Part shown: piece by piece, positions 46,440 through 56,114 of the stretch
Layout: every line of letters begins with the position of its first letter
Numbering within the stretch: position 1 is the stretch's first letter
From: an uncultured Spirochaetota bacterium
GTDB lineage: Bacteria; Spirochaetota; Brachyspiria; Brachyspirales; Brachyspiraceae
Length of the DNA stretch: 64,000 nucleotides
Direction of reading: 5' to 3'
NCBI GenBank assembly: GCA_944390575.1
Contig: CALXQJ010000007.1
Location: forward strand, 124,001 to 188,000
The notes under the pieces: model-generated
Told to the model about the DNA's origin: nothing
The model's input: only the letters and a program-made list of their open reading frames with translations
Databases searched by the model: none
Made by a program: the position numbers and the translations under genes

Positions 46440-46823
46440 ATGGGTATTATTCCATTAGAAAAACTTATAGAGTATAAGGGTAATCGCTATGAACTTAGTA
46501 GAGCTATGATAGAATTAGCTAAGACTGGAAGTGGATTATTAAAGGCTGAAACTAAGTATAGACAGGGGAAGTATATTCCTACTGTTATGAAGAATATTCT
46601 TGATGGTAATATTAAATATGAGTATACTGATGATAAGTTAAAGATAGATGAAGAGGCTCCTTTTAATAAGTGTGAAAGTGTTTCTTATGATGTTAGCGAA
46701 TATGCTACTGAGGAACATATTGAAGAAGAAAATGTTGATGCATCTTTAGAAGAAGATTATTCTGATGAAGACTTTGATGATGACGAAGACTTTGATGATG
46801 ATGATTTTGAAGATGATAATTAA
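46440..46823 (+). CDS. rpoZ: RNA polymerase omega subunit-like protein with acidic tail
   Basis: 127 residues. The first 60 resemble omega: PLEKLIEYKGNRYELSRAMI, with RGNRY-type start helix and the place directly after gmk, as for rpoZ in many genomes. The last 50 residues are an extreme acidic run of Asp and Glu, longer than in model omegas. AGAGGGGG precedes the ATG. Omega helps assemble and stabilise RNA polymerase. The assignment rests on position and the N-terminal match, so it is good but not certain. Confidence 0.75.
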   Translation: MGIIPLEKLIEYKGNRYELSRAMIELAKTGSGLLKAETKYRQGKYIPTVMKNILDGNIKYEYTDDKLKIDEEAPFNKCESVSYDVSEYATEEHIEEENVDASLEEDYSDEDFDDDEDFDDDDFEDDN

Positions 46824-46836
46824 TTTTTAACTAATA

Positions 46837-47772
46837 GTGAAAAAGATTATTTTTATATCAGGGGCTACTGCTTCTGGTAAAAGTAGTTTTGTACATAGTC
46901 TTATAGATAATTATTTTCCAAAGGCTACTATTATATCTGCTGATTCTATGCAGGTTTATAAATATATGGATATAGGTTCTGCTAAACCTTCTTATGATGA
47001 GAGACTTAAGTATCATTATGAGATGATAGATATAGTAGAACCTTTTATTAATTTTAATGTTAAAGATTATTTAGATTGTTTTGCTAAAGTATTAAACTCT
47101 ACTAAAGATATTCCTATTTTTGTTGTGGGTGGGACTGGATTTTATATTGACAGTATTAAGTATGGAATATTTGATGATAGTTCTGAAAATAAAGATGATA
47201 TTTTAAAAATTAGAAATGAACTTTATAGACGTATAGATATTTATGGACTTGATTCTTTATTCTACGAGCTTTTAGAAGTTGATGAAGAGTGTGCTAATAG
47301 TATTGATAGATATAATAGCAGAAGAGTTGTACGAGCTTTAGAAGTTTATTATGCTACTGGAAGAAAGTTTTCTGAACTTAAAAAAGAAAGAAAAAGAGCT
47401 ATAGATATAGAATATAGAAGTTATTTAATAGATATAGATAGAGAAGAACTTTATAATAATATTAATAGTCGTGTTGATATTATGTTTGATAATGGTTTGC
47501 TTGATGAGGTTTATAGATTAATAGATATGAAAGTTAATATATCATCTACATCTATGCAAGCTATAGGATATAAAGAGTGCTATGATTATATAGTAAATAA
47601 GTCTATGAGCTATGATGAGCTTAAAGATCTTATAAAGAAAAGAACTCGTAATTTTGCAAAACGTCAATTAACTTGGTTTCGCCGTAGTGATGAATATATA
47701 AAAATTAAACCTACAAAAGAGTATTTAGATATAGTATCTAAGGATATAGAAGTTTATTATAATAATGTTTGA
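46837..47772 (+). CDS. miaA: tRNA dimethylallyltransferase
   Basis: Adds a dimethylallyl group to A37 of tRNAs reading codons starting with U. P-loop SGATASGKSS, the SADSMQVYKYMDIGSAKP motif, and VVGGTGFYIDSIKYG are all present, with the tRNA-binding RNFAKRQLTWFRR near the end. 311 residues, normal. The start is GTG 46837 with no Shine-Dalgarno sequence; an in-frame stop lies three codons before and the next ATG is beyond the P-loop. Third gene of the gmk operon, 13 bases after rpoZ. Confidence 0.95.
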   Translation: MKKIIFISGATASGKSSFVHSLIDNYFPKATIISADSMQVYKYMDIGSAKPSYDERLKYHYEMIDIVEPFINFNVKDYLDCFAKVLNSTKDIPIFVVGGTGFYIDSIKYGIFDDSSENKDDILKIRNELYRRIDIYGLDSLFYELLEVDEECANSIDRYNSRRVVRALEVYYATGRKFSELKKERKRAIDIEYRSYLIDIDREELYNNINSRVDIMFDNGLLDEVYRLIDMKVNISSTSMQAIGYKECYDYIVNKSMSYDELKDLIKKRTRNFAKRQLTWFRRSDEYIKIKPTKEYLDIVSKDIEVYYNNV

Positions 47773-47781
47773 GTACTCTAC

Positions 47782-47810
47782 TTGACAATTTAAGTTTTTA
47801 TTACTATATT
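47782..47810 (+). promoter_or_regulatory. Sigma-70-type promoter for the 47831 gene and possibly cstA
   Basis: TTGACA at 47782-47787, 17 bases, TATATT at 47805-47810. The next start codon is 21 bases on, preceded by AAAGGGG. Confidence 0.65.
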
Positions 47811-47830
47811 TATATTATAAAGGGGATTCA

Positions 47831-48361
47831 ATGAGCAGATTATACAATATAGATAATGAAAATGTTAAAAACTATATTTATTCTATATCAAGTAAGTTAA
47901 TGAGGCATTTTGATTTGGAGTATCAAGTAGAAATAGAAAATGAATATTTTGATCTTTATGCTTTTCATAGAAATGACTTTTTTAAATCTTTTTTAACTCG
48001 CTCTACTGTATATGAAGGATATTCTATTTTTGAACATATTTTAGTTCGATATATTCCTGTTTGTAGAAATGAGGATATTGATAATTTTAAGAATATGCTT
48101 ATTAGAATAAGTCCTCTTTTATCAAAACCGAATAAGTTTCACAAAAGAAGTATAATAACTGGAATTATTATTACAGATAGTGTATTAGATAGTGAGTATT
48201 TAAAGTTTATTAAAAAATTTTTCTATAGAAAAAGCTATAAATACTCATTCCACGGCTGGTCTGAAACTACATTGGCTTTGGTTTCTATGAGTGATAATAA
48301 TATTTATTTACCTAGAGTACGTAAAAAGGATATTTCAAATCTTTTAAATAATTTAAACTAA
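47831..48361 (+). CDS. Hypothetical protein
   Basis: 176 residues, soluble, basic C-terminal half. I cannot place it in a family. Visible features are a mixed alpha/beta pattern, ENEYFDLYAFHRNDFF, and a run of FIKKFFYRKSYKYSFHGW near the end; no nuclease or binding motif can be named. AAAGGGG precedes the ATG, and its own promoter is strong. It ends 13 bases before cstA, so it could regulate or be co-expressed with it. Confidence 0.65.
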   Translation: MSRLYNIDNENVKNYIYSISSKLMRHFDLEYQVEIENEYFDLYAFHRNDFFKSFLTRSTVYEGYSIFEHILVRYIPVCRNEDIDNFKNMLIRISPLLSKPNKFHKRSIITGIIITDSVLDSEYLKFIKKFFYRKSYKYSFHGWSETTLALVSMSDNNIYLPRVRKKDISNLLNNLN

Positions 48362-48374
48362 GGGAGGTTTATTA

Positions 48375-50048
48375 ATGAATGCTTTTTTACTATTATTAGC
48401 TGGTATCGTAATTTTTTTCATTGCTTATATTACTTACGGTGCATATTTAGCTAAGAAATGGGGTATAAACCCAGACTTAAAAACTCCTGCTCATACTTTA
48501 AGAGATGGTAAAGATTATGTACCTACAGATGCTAAGGTATTATTAGGACACCATTTCTCTTCTATAGCAGGTGCTGGTCCTATAACAGGTCCTATTATTG
48601 CTACTATGTTTGGATGGTTGCCTGTTTATTTATGGATTATAGTAGGATGTATATTTTTTGGTGGTGTTCATGATTATGGTGCTTTACTTGCATCTATACG
48701 TCATGAAGGTAAGAGTGTAGGTGAGGTTATAAGACATAATATTAATCAGAAAGCTAAAATTATGTTTACTATTTATGCTTTTATTACTATTTGTCTTGTA
48801 GTTGCTGCTTTTTTAGATATTACTGCTAGTACTTTTGCTGTTGATGTTAATGCAGCAAGTGCTGATGTTGCTGCTGCTTCTGGTACTGCGAGTATGATAT
48901 TTATAGCTCTTGCTTTACTTTTTGGTTTCTTTGTTTATAGAAGAGGGGTTAATGTTACTGCTTCTACTATTATAGGAGTAGCATTATTAGTTGGTACTAT
49001 TTGGGTATCTGATAATTTTCCTTTTGTAGCTTTAACTAAAGTTCAGTGGCAATTAATATTGGTTGCATATATTATACTTGCTTCTTTGATGCCTGTATGG
49101 ATATTATTACAGCCAAGAGATTATTTATCATCTTTCTTACTTTATGCTATGGTTGTTGGAGGAGTTATAGGTCTTATTATCTTACGTCCTACAGTTGATG
49201 CTCCTATGTTTACAAGTTTTACACCTGCTGAAGGTAGTTTCTTATTCCCTATATTATTTATTACTGTAGCTTGCGGTGCTATTTCTGGATTTCATTCTTT
49301 AATAAGTTCTGGTACTAGTTCTAAGCAATTAAATACAGAGAAAGATGCTAAGTTAGTAGGTTATGGTGCTATGCTTATTGAGGGTGTACTTGCTATTGTT
49401 GCTTTACTTTCTGTAGTTGCTGTTGCTGGTAATGGTGAGGGTACTCCTGCTACTCGTTTTGCTTTTGGTGTTGCTACATTTATGGCTTCTTTTGGTATTC
49501 CATTAAGTATTGGTAAGACTTTTGTTACTTTAGCTTTTGCTTCTTTTGCTTTAACTTCATTAGATAGTGCTACTCGTATTGGTAGATATTTAATACAGGA
49601 GCTTGGAGAATATACAACTGCTGATGGTAGAGTTAAAAAGACTTTCTTAACTAATCCTTATATTGCTACACTTGTTGCTGTTGCTGTTTCTGTAGGATTT
49701 ACTCTTTATGGATATACAAGAATATGGCCTATATTTGGTTCTGCTAATCAGCTTCTTGCTGGTTTATCTTTACTTGCTGTTGCTGCTTGGATTAGAAGAA
49801 GACATAATAGAGTATCTTGGGAGAATATTATTCCTTTAGTATTTATGTTTGCTGTTACACTTAGTGCTTTAGGTTTAGTTGCTTATTCTAACTTTACTAA
49901 GGCTACTTTTGATGGATATGTACTTGCTATAGTTGCTTTATTTATGGCTTTACTTGCTATTATAGAGATTATTATTACTATTAGCTGGGCATTAAACTTA
50001 TCTAAGCAATCTTCTTTAGATAGTGATATGGTTAAAAATAATAAATAA
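48375..50048 (+). CDS. cstA: Carbon starvation protein A (peptide/pyruvate transporter family)
   Basis: 557 residues with about 15 membrane helices. CstA signature near the N-terminus: YVPTDAKVLLGHHFSSIAGAGP and FGGVHDYGAL; later GAISGFHSLISSGTSSKQL and the GSANQLLAGLSLL segment. CstA members carry peptides or pyruvate into the cell, often under starvation. AGGGAGG lies before the ATG. A terminator follows directly. The substrate here is not known. Confidence 0.93.
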   Translation: MNAFLLLLAGIVIFFIAYITYGAYLAKKWGINPDLKTPAHTLRDGKDYVPTDAKVLLGHHFSSIAGAGPITGPIIATMFGWLPVYLWIIVGCIFFGGVHDYGALLASIRHEGKSVGEVIRHNINQKAKIMFTIYAFITICLVVAAFLDITASTFAVDVNAASADVAAASGTASMIFIALALLFGFFVYRRGVNVTASTIIGVALLVGTIWVSDNFPFVALTKVQWQLILVAYIILASLMPVWILLQPRDYLSSFLLYAMVVGGVIGLIILRPTVDAPMFTSFTPAEGSFLFPILFITVACGAISGFHSLISSGTSSKQLNTEKDAKLVGYGAMLIEGVLAIVALLSVVAVAGNGEGTPATRFAFGVATFMASFGIPLSIGKTFVTLAFASFALTSLDSATRIGRYLIQELGEYTTADGRVKKTFLTNPYIATLVAVAVSVGFTLYGYTRIWPIFGSANQLLAGLSLLAVAAWIRRRHNRVSWENIIPLVFMFAVTLSALGLVAYSNFTKATFDGYVLAIVALFMALLAIIEIIITISWALNLSKQSSLDSDMVKNNK

Positions 50049-50075
50049 TAATATTTATTAATTATATACTTAAAT

Positions 50076-50118
50076 AATCCACCTTATAAACTTAGATGTT
50101 TATATGGTGGATTTTTTT
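50076..50118 (+). terminator. Rho-independent terminator after cstA
   Basis: AATCCACCTTATAAAC (50076-50091) pairs with GTTTATATGGTGGATT (50098-50113), with a short loop, followed by a seven-T run. Confidence 0.9.
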
Positions 50119-50194
50119 ATTGTAATAGAATTCTTATAGTTGTCGATATATTTTATATATTATTATGTTTTTATAAGGGTTTATTAGTATTTAT

Positions 50195-50608
50195 ATGTCT
50201 AAGAGATTTAAGATTCGAGAGGAGAAGGCTGTATTTGTTGATATAAAATCGGCTATTTCTATTGCACTTTTTGATATGAATGATGATGTTAATATGGATG
50301 ATGATGTAAAAAAGGCTGTTATGTATAATAGTGTTGTTTTTGAGGATTTAATTAAGAGACTATTTTCATATCAGGCTAGTAGAGAAGATAGAAAAGATAA
50401 AGTAAAAGAAAGATCATTAATTAAAATGCTTCAAAAAGATATTAAATCTAATAATAAAAGAGAGAGAGTTTATTATATTGAAAATCCTAATGAGGATACT
50501 TTTAATTTTTTAGATGATGTACTAAACAAAGATAAGAAGGTAAGAGGTTATAGCGAGTATATACTTTACTCTTTATTTAATAATTATTTTGACTATATTA
50601 AAAATTAA
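50195..50608 (+). CDS. Hypothetical protein
   Basis: 137 residues, highly charged and helical, with KFKIREEKAVFVD-like start and a basic middle (QASREDRKDKVKERS). I do not recognise a family. No export signal. AAGGG upstream of the ATG. It lies 29 bases before the exported DGS-repeat protein. Confidence 0.65.
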   Translation: MSKRFKIREEKAVFVDIKSAISIALFDMNDDVNMDDDVKKAVMYNSVVFEDLIKRLFSYQASREDRKDKVKERSLIKMLQKDIKSNNKRERVYYIENPNEDTFNFLDDVLNKDKKVRGYSEYILYSLFNNYFDYIKN

Positions 50609-50637
50609 TAGTTTTATAGCTTAGGGTTCTTATATTT

Positions 50638-53307
50638 ATGAAAAAAATAGTTATTCTTGGCTTTATATTTTTTAGTTTTGTATCATTATTTGCTCAAAAG
50701 GCTGGGCCTAATGATGGTAGGGTTTTTGATAGAGAGTTTTATAATGCTGAGAAATTATTTTTTCAAAAGAAGTATAATTTTGCAAGAGAGGCTTTTTTAC
50801 TTTATTTAAAAAGAAGACCATTATCTACAAATGATATGCTTTATTATTATATAGGAGCTTCATACTTTCAAGATAAGCAGTATGAAAAAGCTATAGAGTA
50901 TTATAAGCTTGCTTTTGATATTAATGATTCATATTCTTTTTGTAATAATATAGCTAATTCTTATTATCAATTAAAAAATTATAATGATGCTCTTATTTGG
51001 TATAATAGAAGTATAGAGAGACTACATTCACCTTATATAGCTACAATAACTAATTCTCTTCTAACTAATTATATAGTATCACAAAATGTTGTAACAAATA
51101 CTATTTTTGTTATTGATAATAATAACTCTACAGATGATATAACAAATATTACTATTAGTTCTAATTCATTTATTTCTAATGAAAATATAACAAATGTAGT
51201 AGCAACAGATAATACTAATGATATAATTACTTCTTCTACAAACACAGAAAATATAACATCAGCTATTAATATTCAAAATGAAGTTAATAAAGAAGTAAAG
51301 TCAAGAGTAGATAATTTATTTACAAAATTACCACTATTCTCAGAAGTAGTAATAACAAATACATTTACAAATGCAAATATATTCACAAATACAACTGTAA
51401 TATTTGAAAATAATCCAAACTTTGCTCTATCTACTATAGGTGGTATAGAGGCTAAAACAAACTCAGCATTTTCTCCAACAGTAAATTCAAATACAATAGT
51501 AGCTATGAATAATAGTACAGTGTTTAGCACTAATACAAATGCAGTTGGAAGTATTTATACTACTATAGAGACTAATGGATATGCTGTTACAAATATTATA
51601 ATAAGAACTAATATTATAAATAATGGTACTAATGTATCTATACAAACTAATGTAGCATCTGTTGATATGTATAACACTTGGGCTTTATACTATAGTGCAT
51701 ACTTAAATAGAGGACATACATATTTAGCATTAAAAGATTATACAAATGCTGCCATTTCTTATGAAATATTTCTTACAAATGTAGGTAATGATTATTATCA
51801 AAAAGAGTCATTAGAAAAAGTTATTAATCTTATCAGAAGCAATGATACTTCTATTCAATTTATTCCTTTTACTAATAATTTTAGAGTTAGTACAAATAAT
51901 GATGGTAGTATTACAAAAGAAACTATTTATCCTAATTTTGATTATGAAAGAGATACACTATATACTAATGGTGTTAGAATAGTATATGAAAGTTCTAAAA
52001 ATGATAAAACCACACTTTATTCTAATGATTATCAACTTTCAGATACTCAATATTTTTATGGAAAGAGAGAAATAGAAACAAAGTTTGAAAATGGTGATAA
52101 AAAGATAGAAAGTTATTTTTCTGATAATTCAAAAGTAATTAATACAAAAACATCAAATGGTGATATTTATGAATATACATTATATCCTGATGGTTCTTTT
52201 ATTAATAGAAAAATATTAGATAATAATAATACATTTGTTGTAGAGCGTTCTGATGGTTCTATTACTACTAATTATAGAGATGAGAATGGTGCATTTTTTT
52301 ATAGTAGAAGTTTAGATGGTACTGAAGTGAAAAAGAATAAAAAGAATAATGGTGAGACTATTACTGAAACAAGAAGAGTTGATGGAGTATATATTATAAA
52401 AAAAGAAGCTCCTGATGGAAGTTATGAGATAGTTGCAAATTATATAGATGGAAGTATTGGAACTACTACGGTTGATACCAATGGAAACAGCAGATTAAAA
52501 GTTGTATATCCTGATGGTAGAGTAGAAGAGAGGGCTTCTAATGGTGTTGGAGCTGGGCAATTTTCTTATAATGTTAAGGCAGATGATGGTAGTATTATAA
52601 CTAAGACTTATAATGATGATGGTTCTTTTACTGTTGTTACTAAAAAAGTAGATGGTACTGTTATAACTGATACTGTTGCTGAAGATACTATTAGTGAAAT
52701 AAAAATGCCTAATGGTACTACTATAAAGAGAATAATAAGACAGGATGGATCTCGTGAAACTACTACACTTCATAGAGATTCTACATCTATAACTGAAGTT
52801 GTAGCATCTGATGGTAGTAGTAAAACAACTACTGTAAAGCCTGATGGTTCTACTACTATAGAAAATAAAGACTCAAGAGGAAATAGTGAGACTATATTTA
52901 CAGATAGACAGGGAAATAAAACTACTACTAATACTTATATAGATGGTAGGGTTGTTTCTTTGGAAGAACGTATTGATGGTACTGTTATAAGTATAGAAAG
53001 TGATGATGAAAATAAACATACAAAAGCTACAGATTATGAAGGGTATGTATTAGAAATTAAACAGATTAGAAATAATTATGCTGTTATAACATTATTAAGT
53101 CCTCTTGGAGAGAGAGTAGATATAAATACTGCTAGAGATGTAGTAAAAAAAATGCGTATTAGTATTAATGCTGATAGTATAAGTAATTTATTAGAAGAAC
53201 AAGGTTCTACTAATATTTCTACTGATACTTCTACTACAGAAGATAATACTACTATAGAAAATACAGTTCCTACAGATGATATAAATAATACTACAGAAGA
53301 GAATTAA
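50638..53307 (+). CDS. Exported TPR protein with long Asn/Thr region and DGS-type repeats
   Basis: 889 residues. Signal peptide (1-20, ending SLFAQ). Residues 25-135 hold TPRs (YYYIGASYFQDKQYEKAIEYYKL; NYNDALIWYNRSIE). Residues 140-345 are low-complexity, rich in Asn, Thr and Ile. A further TPR lies near 355-385. From about 410 to 810 there are some twenty degenerate repeats of 16-21 residues centred on DGS/DGT/NGD (LYPDGSF, ERSDGSI, SLDGTEV, APDGSYE, YIDGSIG, YPDGRVE), as in MORN/YD-like beta-hairpin arrays. A Thr/Asn tail ends it. Likely a surface or periplasmic structural protein. Its stop shares TTAA with that of fhs. Confidence 0.75.
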   Translation: MKKIVILGFIFFSFVSLFAQKAGPNDGRVFDREFYNAEKLFFQKKYNFAREAFLLYLKRRPLSTNDMLYYYIGASYFQDKQYEKAIEYYKLAFDINDSYSFCNNIANSYYQLKNYNDALIWYNRSIERLHSPYIATITNSLLTNYIVSQNVVTNTIFVIDNNNSTDDITNITISSNSFISNENITNVVATDNTNDIITSSTNTENITSAINIQNEVNKEVKSRVDNLFTKLPLFSEVVITNTFTNANIFTNTTVIFENNPNFALSTIGGIEAKTNSAFSPTVNSNTIVAMNNSTVFSTNTNAVGSIYTTIETNGYAVTNIIIRTNIINNGTNVSIQTNVASVDMYNTWALYYSAYLNRGHTYLALKDYTNAAISYEIFLTNVGNDYYQKESLEKVINLIRSNDTSIQFIPFTNNFRVSTNNDGSITKETIYPNFDYERDTLYTNGVRIVYESSKNDKTTLYSNDYQLSDTQYFYGKREIETKFENGDKKIESYFSDNSKVINTKTSNGDIYEYTLYPDGSFINRKILDNNNTFVVERSDGSITTNYRDENGAFFYSRSLDGTEVKKNKKNNGETITETRRVDGVYIIKKEAPDGSYEIVANYIDGSIGTTTVDTNGNSRLKVVYPDGRVEERASNGVGAGQFSYNVKADDGSIITKTYNDDGSFTVVTKKVDGTVITDTVAEDTISEIKMPNGTTIKRIIRQDGSRETTTLHRDSTSITEVVASDGSSKTTTVKPDGSTTIENKDSRGNSETIFTDRQGNKTTTNTYIDGRVVSLEERIDGTVISIESDDENKHTKATDYEGYVLEIKQIRNNYAVITLLSPLGERVDINTARDVVKKMRISINADSISNLLEEQGSTNISTDTSTTEDNTTIENTVPTDDINNTTEEN

Positions 53308-54971
53308 ATAAGACCTGTAATTTCTCCATCTTCATTAATATCTATTTTTGAAGCAAGAGGTTCTTCTGGTAGTCCTGGCATATCTATAATATCTCCTGCC
53401 ATTGCTATGATAAATCCTGCCCCTGAGGCTAATCGAATTTCATTAATACTAATTGTATAATTATTTGGTGCTCCTAAAAGTTTTGGATTATCGGATATTG
53501 ATTTTTGTGTTTTAGATATACATATAGGTAAGTGTTGATAGCCTATACTTTCTATTTTTTCTATCATTTTTAATGCTTTTGATGAAAACTTTATTTCTGA
53601 TGCTGAGTATATTTCTCTACATATAGTCTCTATTTTTTCTATAATGCTTCTATCTAATTCATATAAAGCTTTATAGTTGCTTTCTTCTTTTGTTATTTTT
53701 ACTACTTTTTCTGCTAAGTCTATAGCACCATTAGAGCCTTTTTCCCAGCTTTCGCATAGAGATATTTCTATCTTTTTTTTGCTATAGTAATTTATTAAAA
53801 AGTCTATTTCATTTTGTGTGTCTGTACTAAATTTATTAATAGCTACTACTATTGGTATATTATATTTTTGCATATTTTCTATATGTTTATCTAAGTTTTC
53901 TATTCCTTTTTCTAATGCATTTATATTTTCTGTTTTTAAGTTTTCTAATGATATTCCACCATGATATTTTAATGCTCGAATTGTGGCTACTATTACTATA
54001 GCATTTGGTTTGAGATTTGCTACTCTACATTTTATATCTAAAAACTTTTCAGCACCCAAGTCGGCAGCAAATCCAGCTTCAGTTATAGTATAGTCGCATA
54101 ATTTTAATGACATTTGTGTTGCAATAATAGAATTACATCCATGAGCAATATTAGCAAAAGGTCCACCGTGGATAATAGCTGGTGTATTTTCTGTTGTTTG
54201 TACTAAATTAGGTTTTATAGCATCTTTTAATAGAGTAGTAACTGCTCCTTGAATATTTAAATCTTTTACTTTTAGTGGATTATCATTTATATCATAAGCA
54301 AATATAATATTTCCAATTCTTTCTTTTAAATCTATTATAGAATTACATAAACAAAGTATAGCCATAATTTCTGATGCTACTGTTATTTGAAATGAAGACT
54401 CCCGTGTTATACCATTTTCACTACTACCAAGCCCTATAACAATTTCTCTTAATGCTCTGTCATTCATATCCAGAGCTCTTTTAAAAGAAATCTTTTTTAT
54501 ATCTATATTTAATTTATTACCCTGTTTTATATGATTATCTATACAAGCAGCTATCAAATTATTAGCACTACTTATAGCGTGAAAATCTCCTGTAAAATGT
54601 AGATTTATATCTTCCATAGGTAGTACCTGAGCATATCCTCCACCAGTAGCACCACCTTTTATTCCAAATACAGGTCCTAATGATGGTTCTCTTAAAGTTG
54701 CTATACTTGTTTTTCCTATTTTATTTAATCCTAATGATAATCCTATTGTTGTTGTTGTTTTGCCTTCTCCTGCTGGTGTTGGTGTTATTGCTGTTACTAA
54801 TATTAGTTTTCCATTTTCTTTTTGTTTTAATTTATTTAGAATATTTAATTCTATTTTTGCTTTATATTTTCCATATACTTCATAATCATTTTCTTCTAAG
54901 TTTAATTTATCTGCTATTTTTATTATTTTCTCTAATTTACATTCTTTTGCTATTTCTATATCATTTTTCAT
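53304..54971 (-). CDS. fhs: Formate--tetrahydrofolate ligase
   Basis: Makes 10-formyl-THF from formate, THF and ATP; a one-carbon metabolism enzyme common in anaerobes. P-loop ITPTPAGEGKTTTTIGLS at about 62-79, SLGPVFGIKGGATGGGYAQV, LHFTGDFHAI and the C-terminal MPGLPEEP. 555 residues, typical. AGGAGC precedes the ATG, and a 9-1-9 palindrome lies 22 bases upstream of the start. Confidence 0.97.
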   Translation of the reverse strand: MKNDIEIAKECKLEKIIKIADKLNLEENDYEVYGKYKAKIELNILNKLKQKENGKLILVTAITPTPAGEGKTTTTIGLSLGLNKIGKTSIATLREPSLGPVFGIKGGATGGGYAQVLPMEDINLHFTGDFHAISSANNLIAACIDNHIKQGNKLNIDIKKISFKRALDMNDRALREIVIGLGSSENGITRESSFQITVASEIMAILCLCNSIIDLKERIGNIIFAYDINDNPLKVKDLNIQGAVTTLLKDAIKPNLVQTTENTPAIIHGGPFANIAHGCNSIIATQMSLKLCDYTITEAGFAADLGAEKFLDIKCRVANLKPNAIVIVATIRALKYHGGISLENLKTENINALEKGIENLDKHIENMQKYNIPIVVAINKFSTDTQNEIDFLINYYSKKKIEISLCESWEKGSNGAIDLAEKVVKITKEESNYKALYELDRSIIEKIETICREIYSASEIKFSSKALKMIEKIESIGYQHLPICISKTQKSISDNPKLLGAPNNYTISINEIRLASGAGFIIAMAGDIIDMPGLPEEPLASKIDINEDGEITGLI

Positions 54972-54992
54972 TATTCTTTGCTCCTAATGTAA

Positions 54993-55011
54993 TTATGATT
55001 ATTAATCATAA
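54993..55011. promoter_or_regulatory. Palindrome upstream of fhs (candidate operator)
   Basis: TTATGATTA-T-TAATCATAA: a perfect 9-1-9 inverted repeat between fhs and the divergent oxidoreductase gene. The 9-1-9 layout resembles Fur/PerR-type operators, but the sequence is not their consensus. Confidence 0.4.
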
Positions 55012-55067
55012 ACTATTTTTTTATAATTTTATATAGTAAATAGTATATTTAATTTTTTAATTTCTTC

Positions 55068-55095
55068 TTGAAAAAGTTTTTTTATAAATTATAAT
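55068..55095 (+). promoter_or_regulatory. Sigma-70-type promoter for the Gfo/Idh gene
   Basis: TTGAAA at 55068-55073, 16 bases, TATAAT at 55090-55095; ATG 32 bases on. Confidence 0.65.
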
Positions 55096-55126
55096 GTTGT
55101 AATTAATATTGTTTTAGGATTTTTTG

Positions 55127-56089
55127 ATGAGTAAAGTTAATATAGGTGTTATAGGTACTGGTAAAATGGGTCAGTTTCATTTAAATGTTATTTCCCAAAT
55201 AGAGAATATTAATTTAACTGGAATATATGATACAGATGAAAATAGAGCATTAGAAGTTTCTAAAAAATATAATACTAATGTTTTTAAAAGTTTAGAAGAG
55301 ATAATAGATAATTCAGAAGCACTTATAATAGCAAGTCCTACAAAATATCATTTTGAAATAGCAAAAAAAGCTATCAGTCTTGGAAAACATATTCTTGTAG
55401 AAAAACCTATGACAGAGACTTTTTTACAAGCTCAAGAATTAGCTTCTTTGGTTAAAGAAAAAAATGTAGTATTTCAGGTTGGTCATGTTGAGAGATTTAA
55501 TGGTGCTGTTCAAGAACTATCTCATATAATAGAAAATCCATATTTAATAGAGGCTAGAAGATTAGCTCCTTTTACTAATCGTATATCTGATGTTGGTGTT
55601 GTATTAGATTTGATGATACATGATTTGGATATTGTTACTTCTCTAGTTAAAAAGCCTGTTATTAGATTTTTTGCTAATGGTAAAAAGATTAAAAGTAATT
55701 ATGAAGATATTGCAAGTGCTTTACTTGAATTTGAAGATAATACTATAGCTACAATTAGTGCAAGTAGGGTTACTCAAGAGAAAATTAGAACATTATCTGT
55801 AAGTACAGAAGAAGCATATTTTTTATTAGATTATTCTACACAAGATATTACAATTCACAGACAAGCTACAAGTCAGAGTAATATTAAAACATCTCTTGGT
55901 ATAAATTATAAACAGGAATCTATTATAGAGAGAGTTTTTATACATAGAGATAATCCTCTAAAGTTGGAAGATGCTCATTTTGCTAATTGTATATTAAATA
56001 TAGAAAATAAAATTGTTCCTATAGAAAATGATGTTAATACTATTAGAATTACAGAAGAGATTTTAAAACAAATTAGAGAGACTTGGTAA
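55127..56089 (+). CDS. Gfo/Idh/MocA-family oxidoreductase
   Basis: NAD(P)-dependent oxidoreductase. Rossmann fold at the start (IGVIGTGKMGQFHLNVI), DTDENRALEVSKKY for cofactor, and the family's catalytic region EKPMTETFLQAQELAS then QVGHVERFNGAV. 320 residues from ATG 55127; AGGA is nine bases upstream, and I reject the TTG one codon earlier. The substrate is likely a sugar or sugar acid. It lies before a sugar-binding protein gene, so the two may share a pathway, but no transporter is near. Confidence 0.9.
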   Translation: MSKVNIGVIGTGKMGQFHLNVISQIENINLTGIYDTDENRALEVSKKYNTNVFKSLEEIIDNSEALIIASPTKYHFEIAKKAISLGKHILVEKPMTETFLQAQELASLVKEKNVVFQVGHVERFNGAVQELSHIIENPYLIEARRLAPFTNRISDVGVVLDLMIHDLDIVTSLVKKPVIRFFANGKKIKSNYEDIASALLEFEDNTIATISASRVTQEKIRTLSVSTEEAYFLLDYSTQDITIHRQATSQSNIKTSLGINYKQESIIERVFIHRDNPLKLEDAHFANCILNIENKIVPIENDVNTIRITEEILKQIRETW

Positions 56090-56114
56090 TTATTTTATTA
56101 TTTAAGAGAGTGTT

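Noticed and set aside
54680-55036. Leucine-rich frame opposite fhs
   Set aside because: Composition is that of an antisense frame; fhs is complete and well supported on the other strand.
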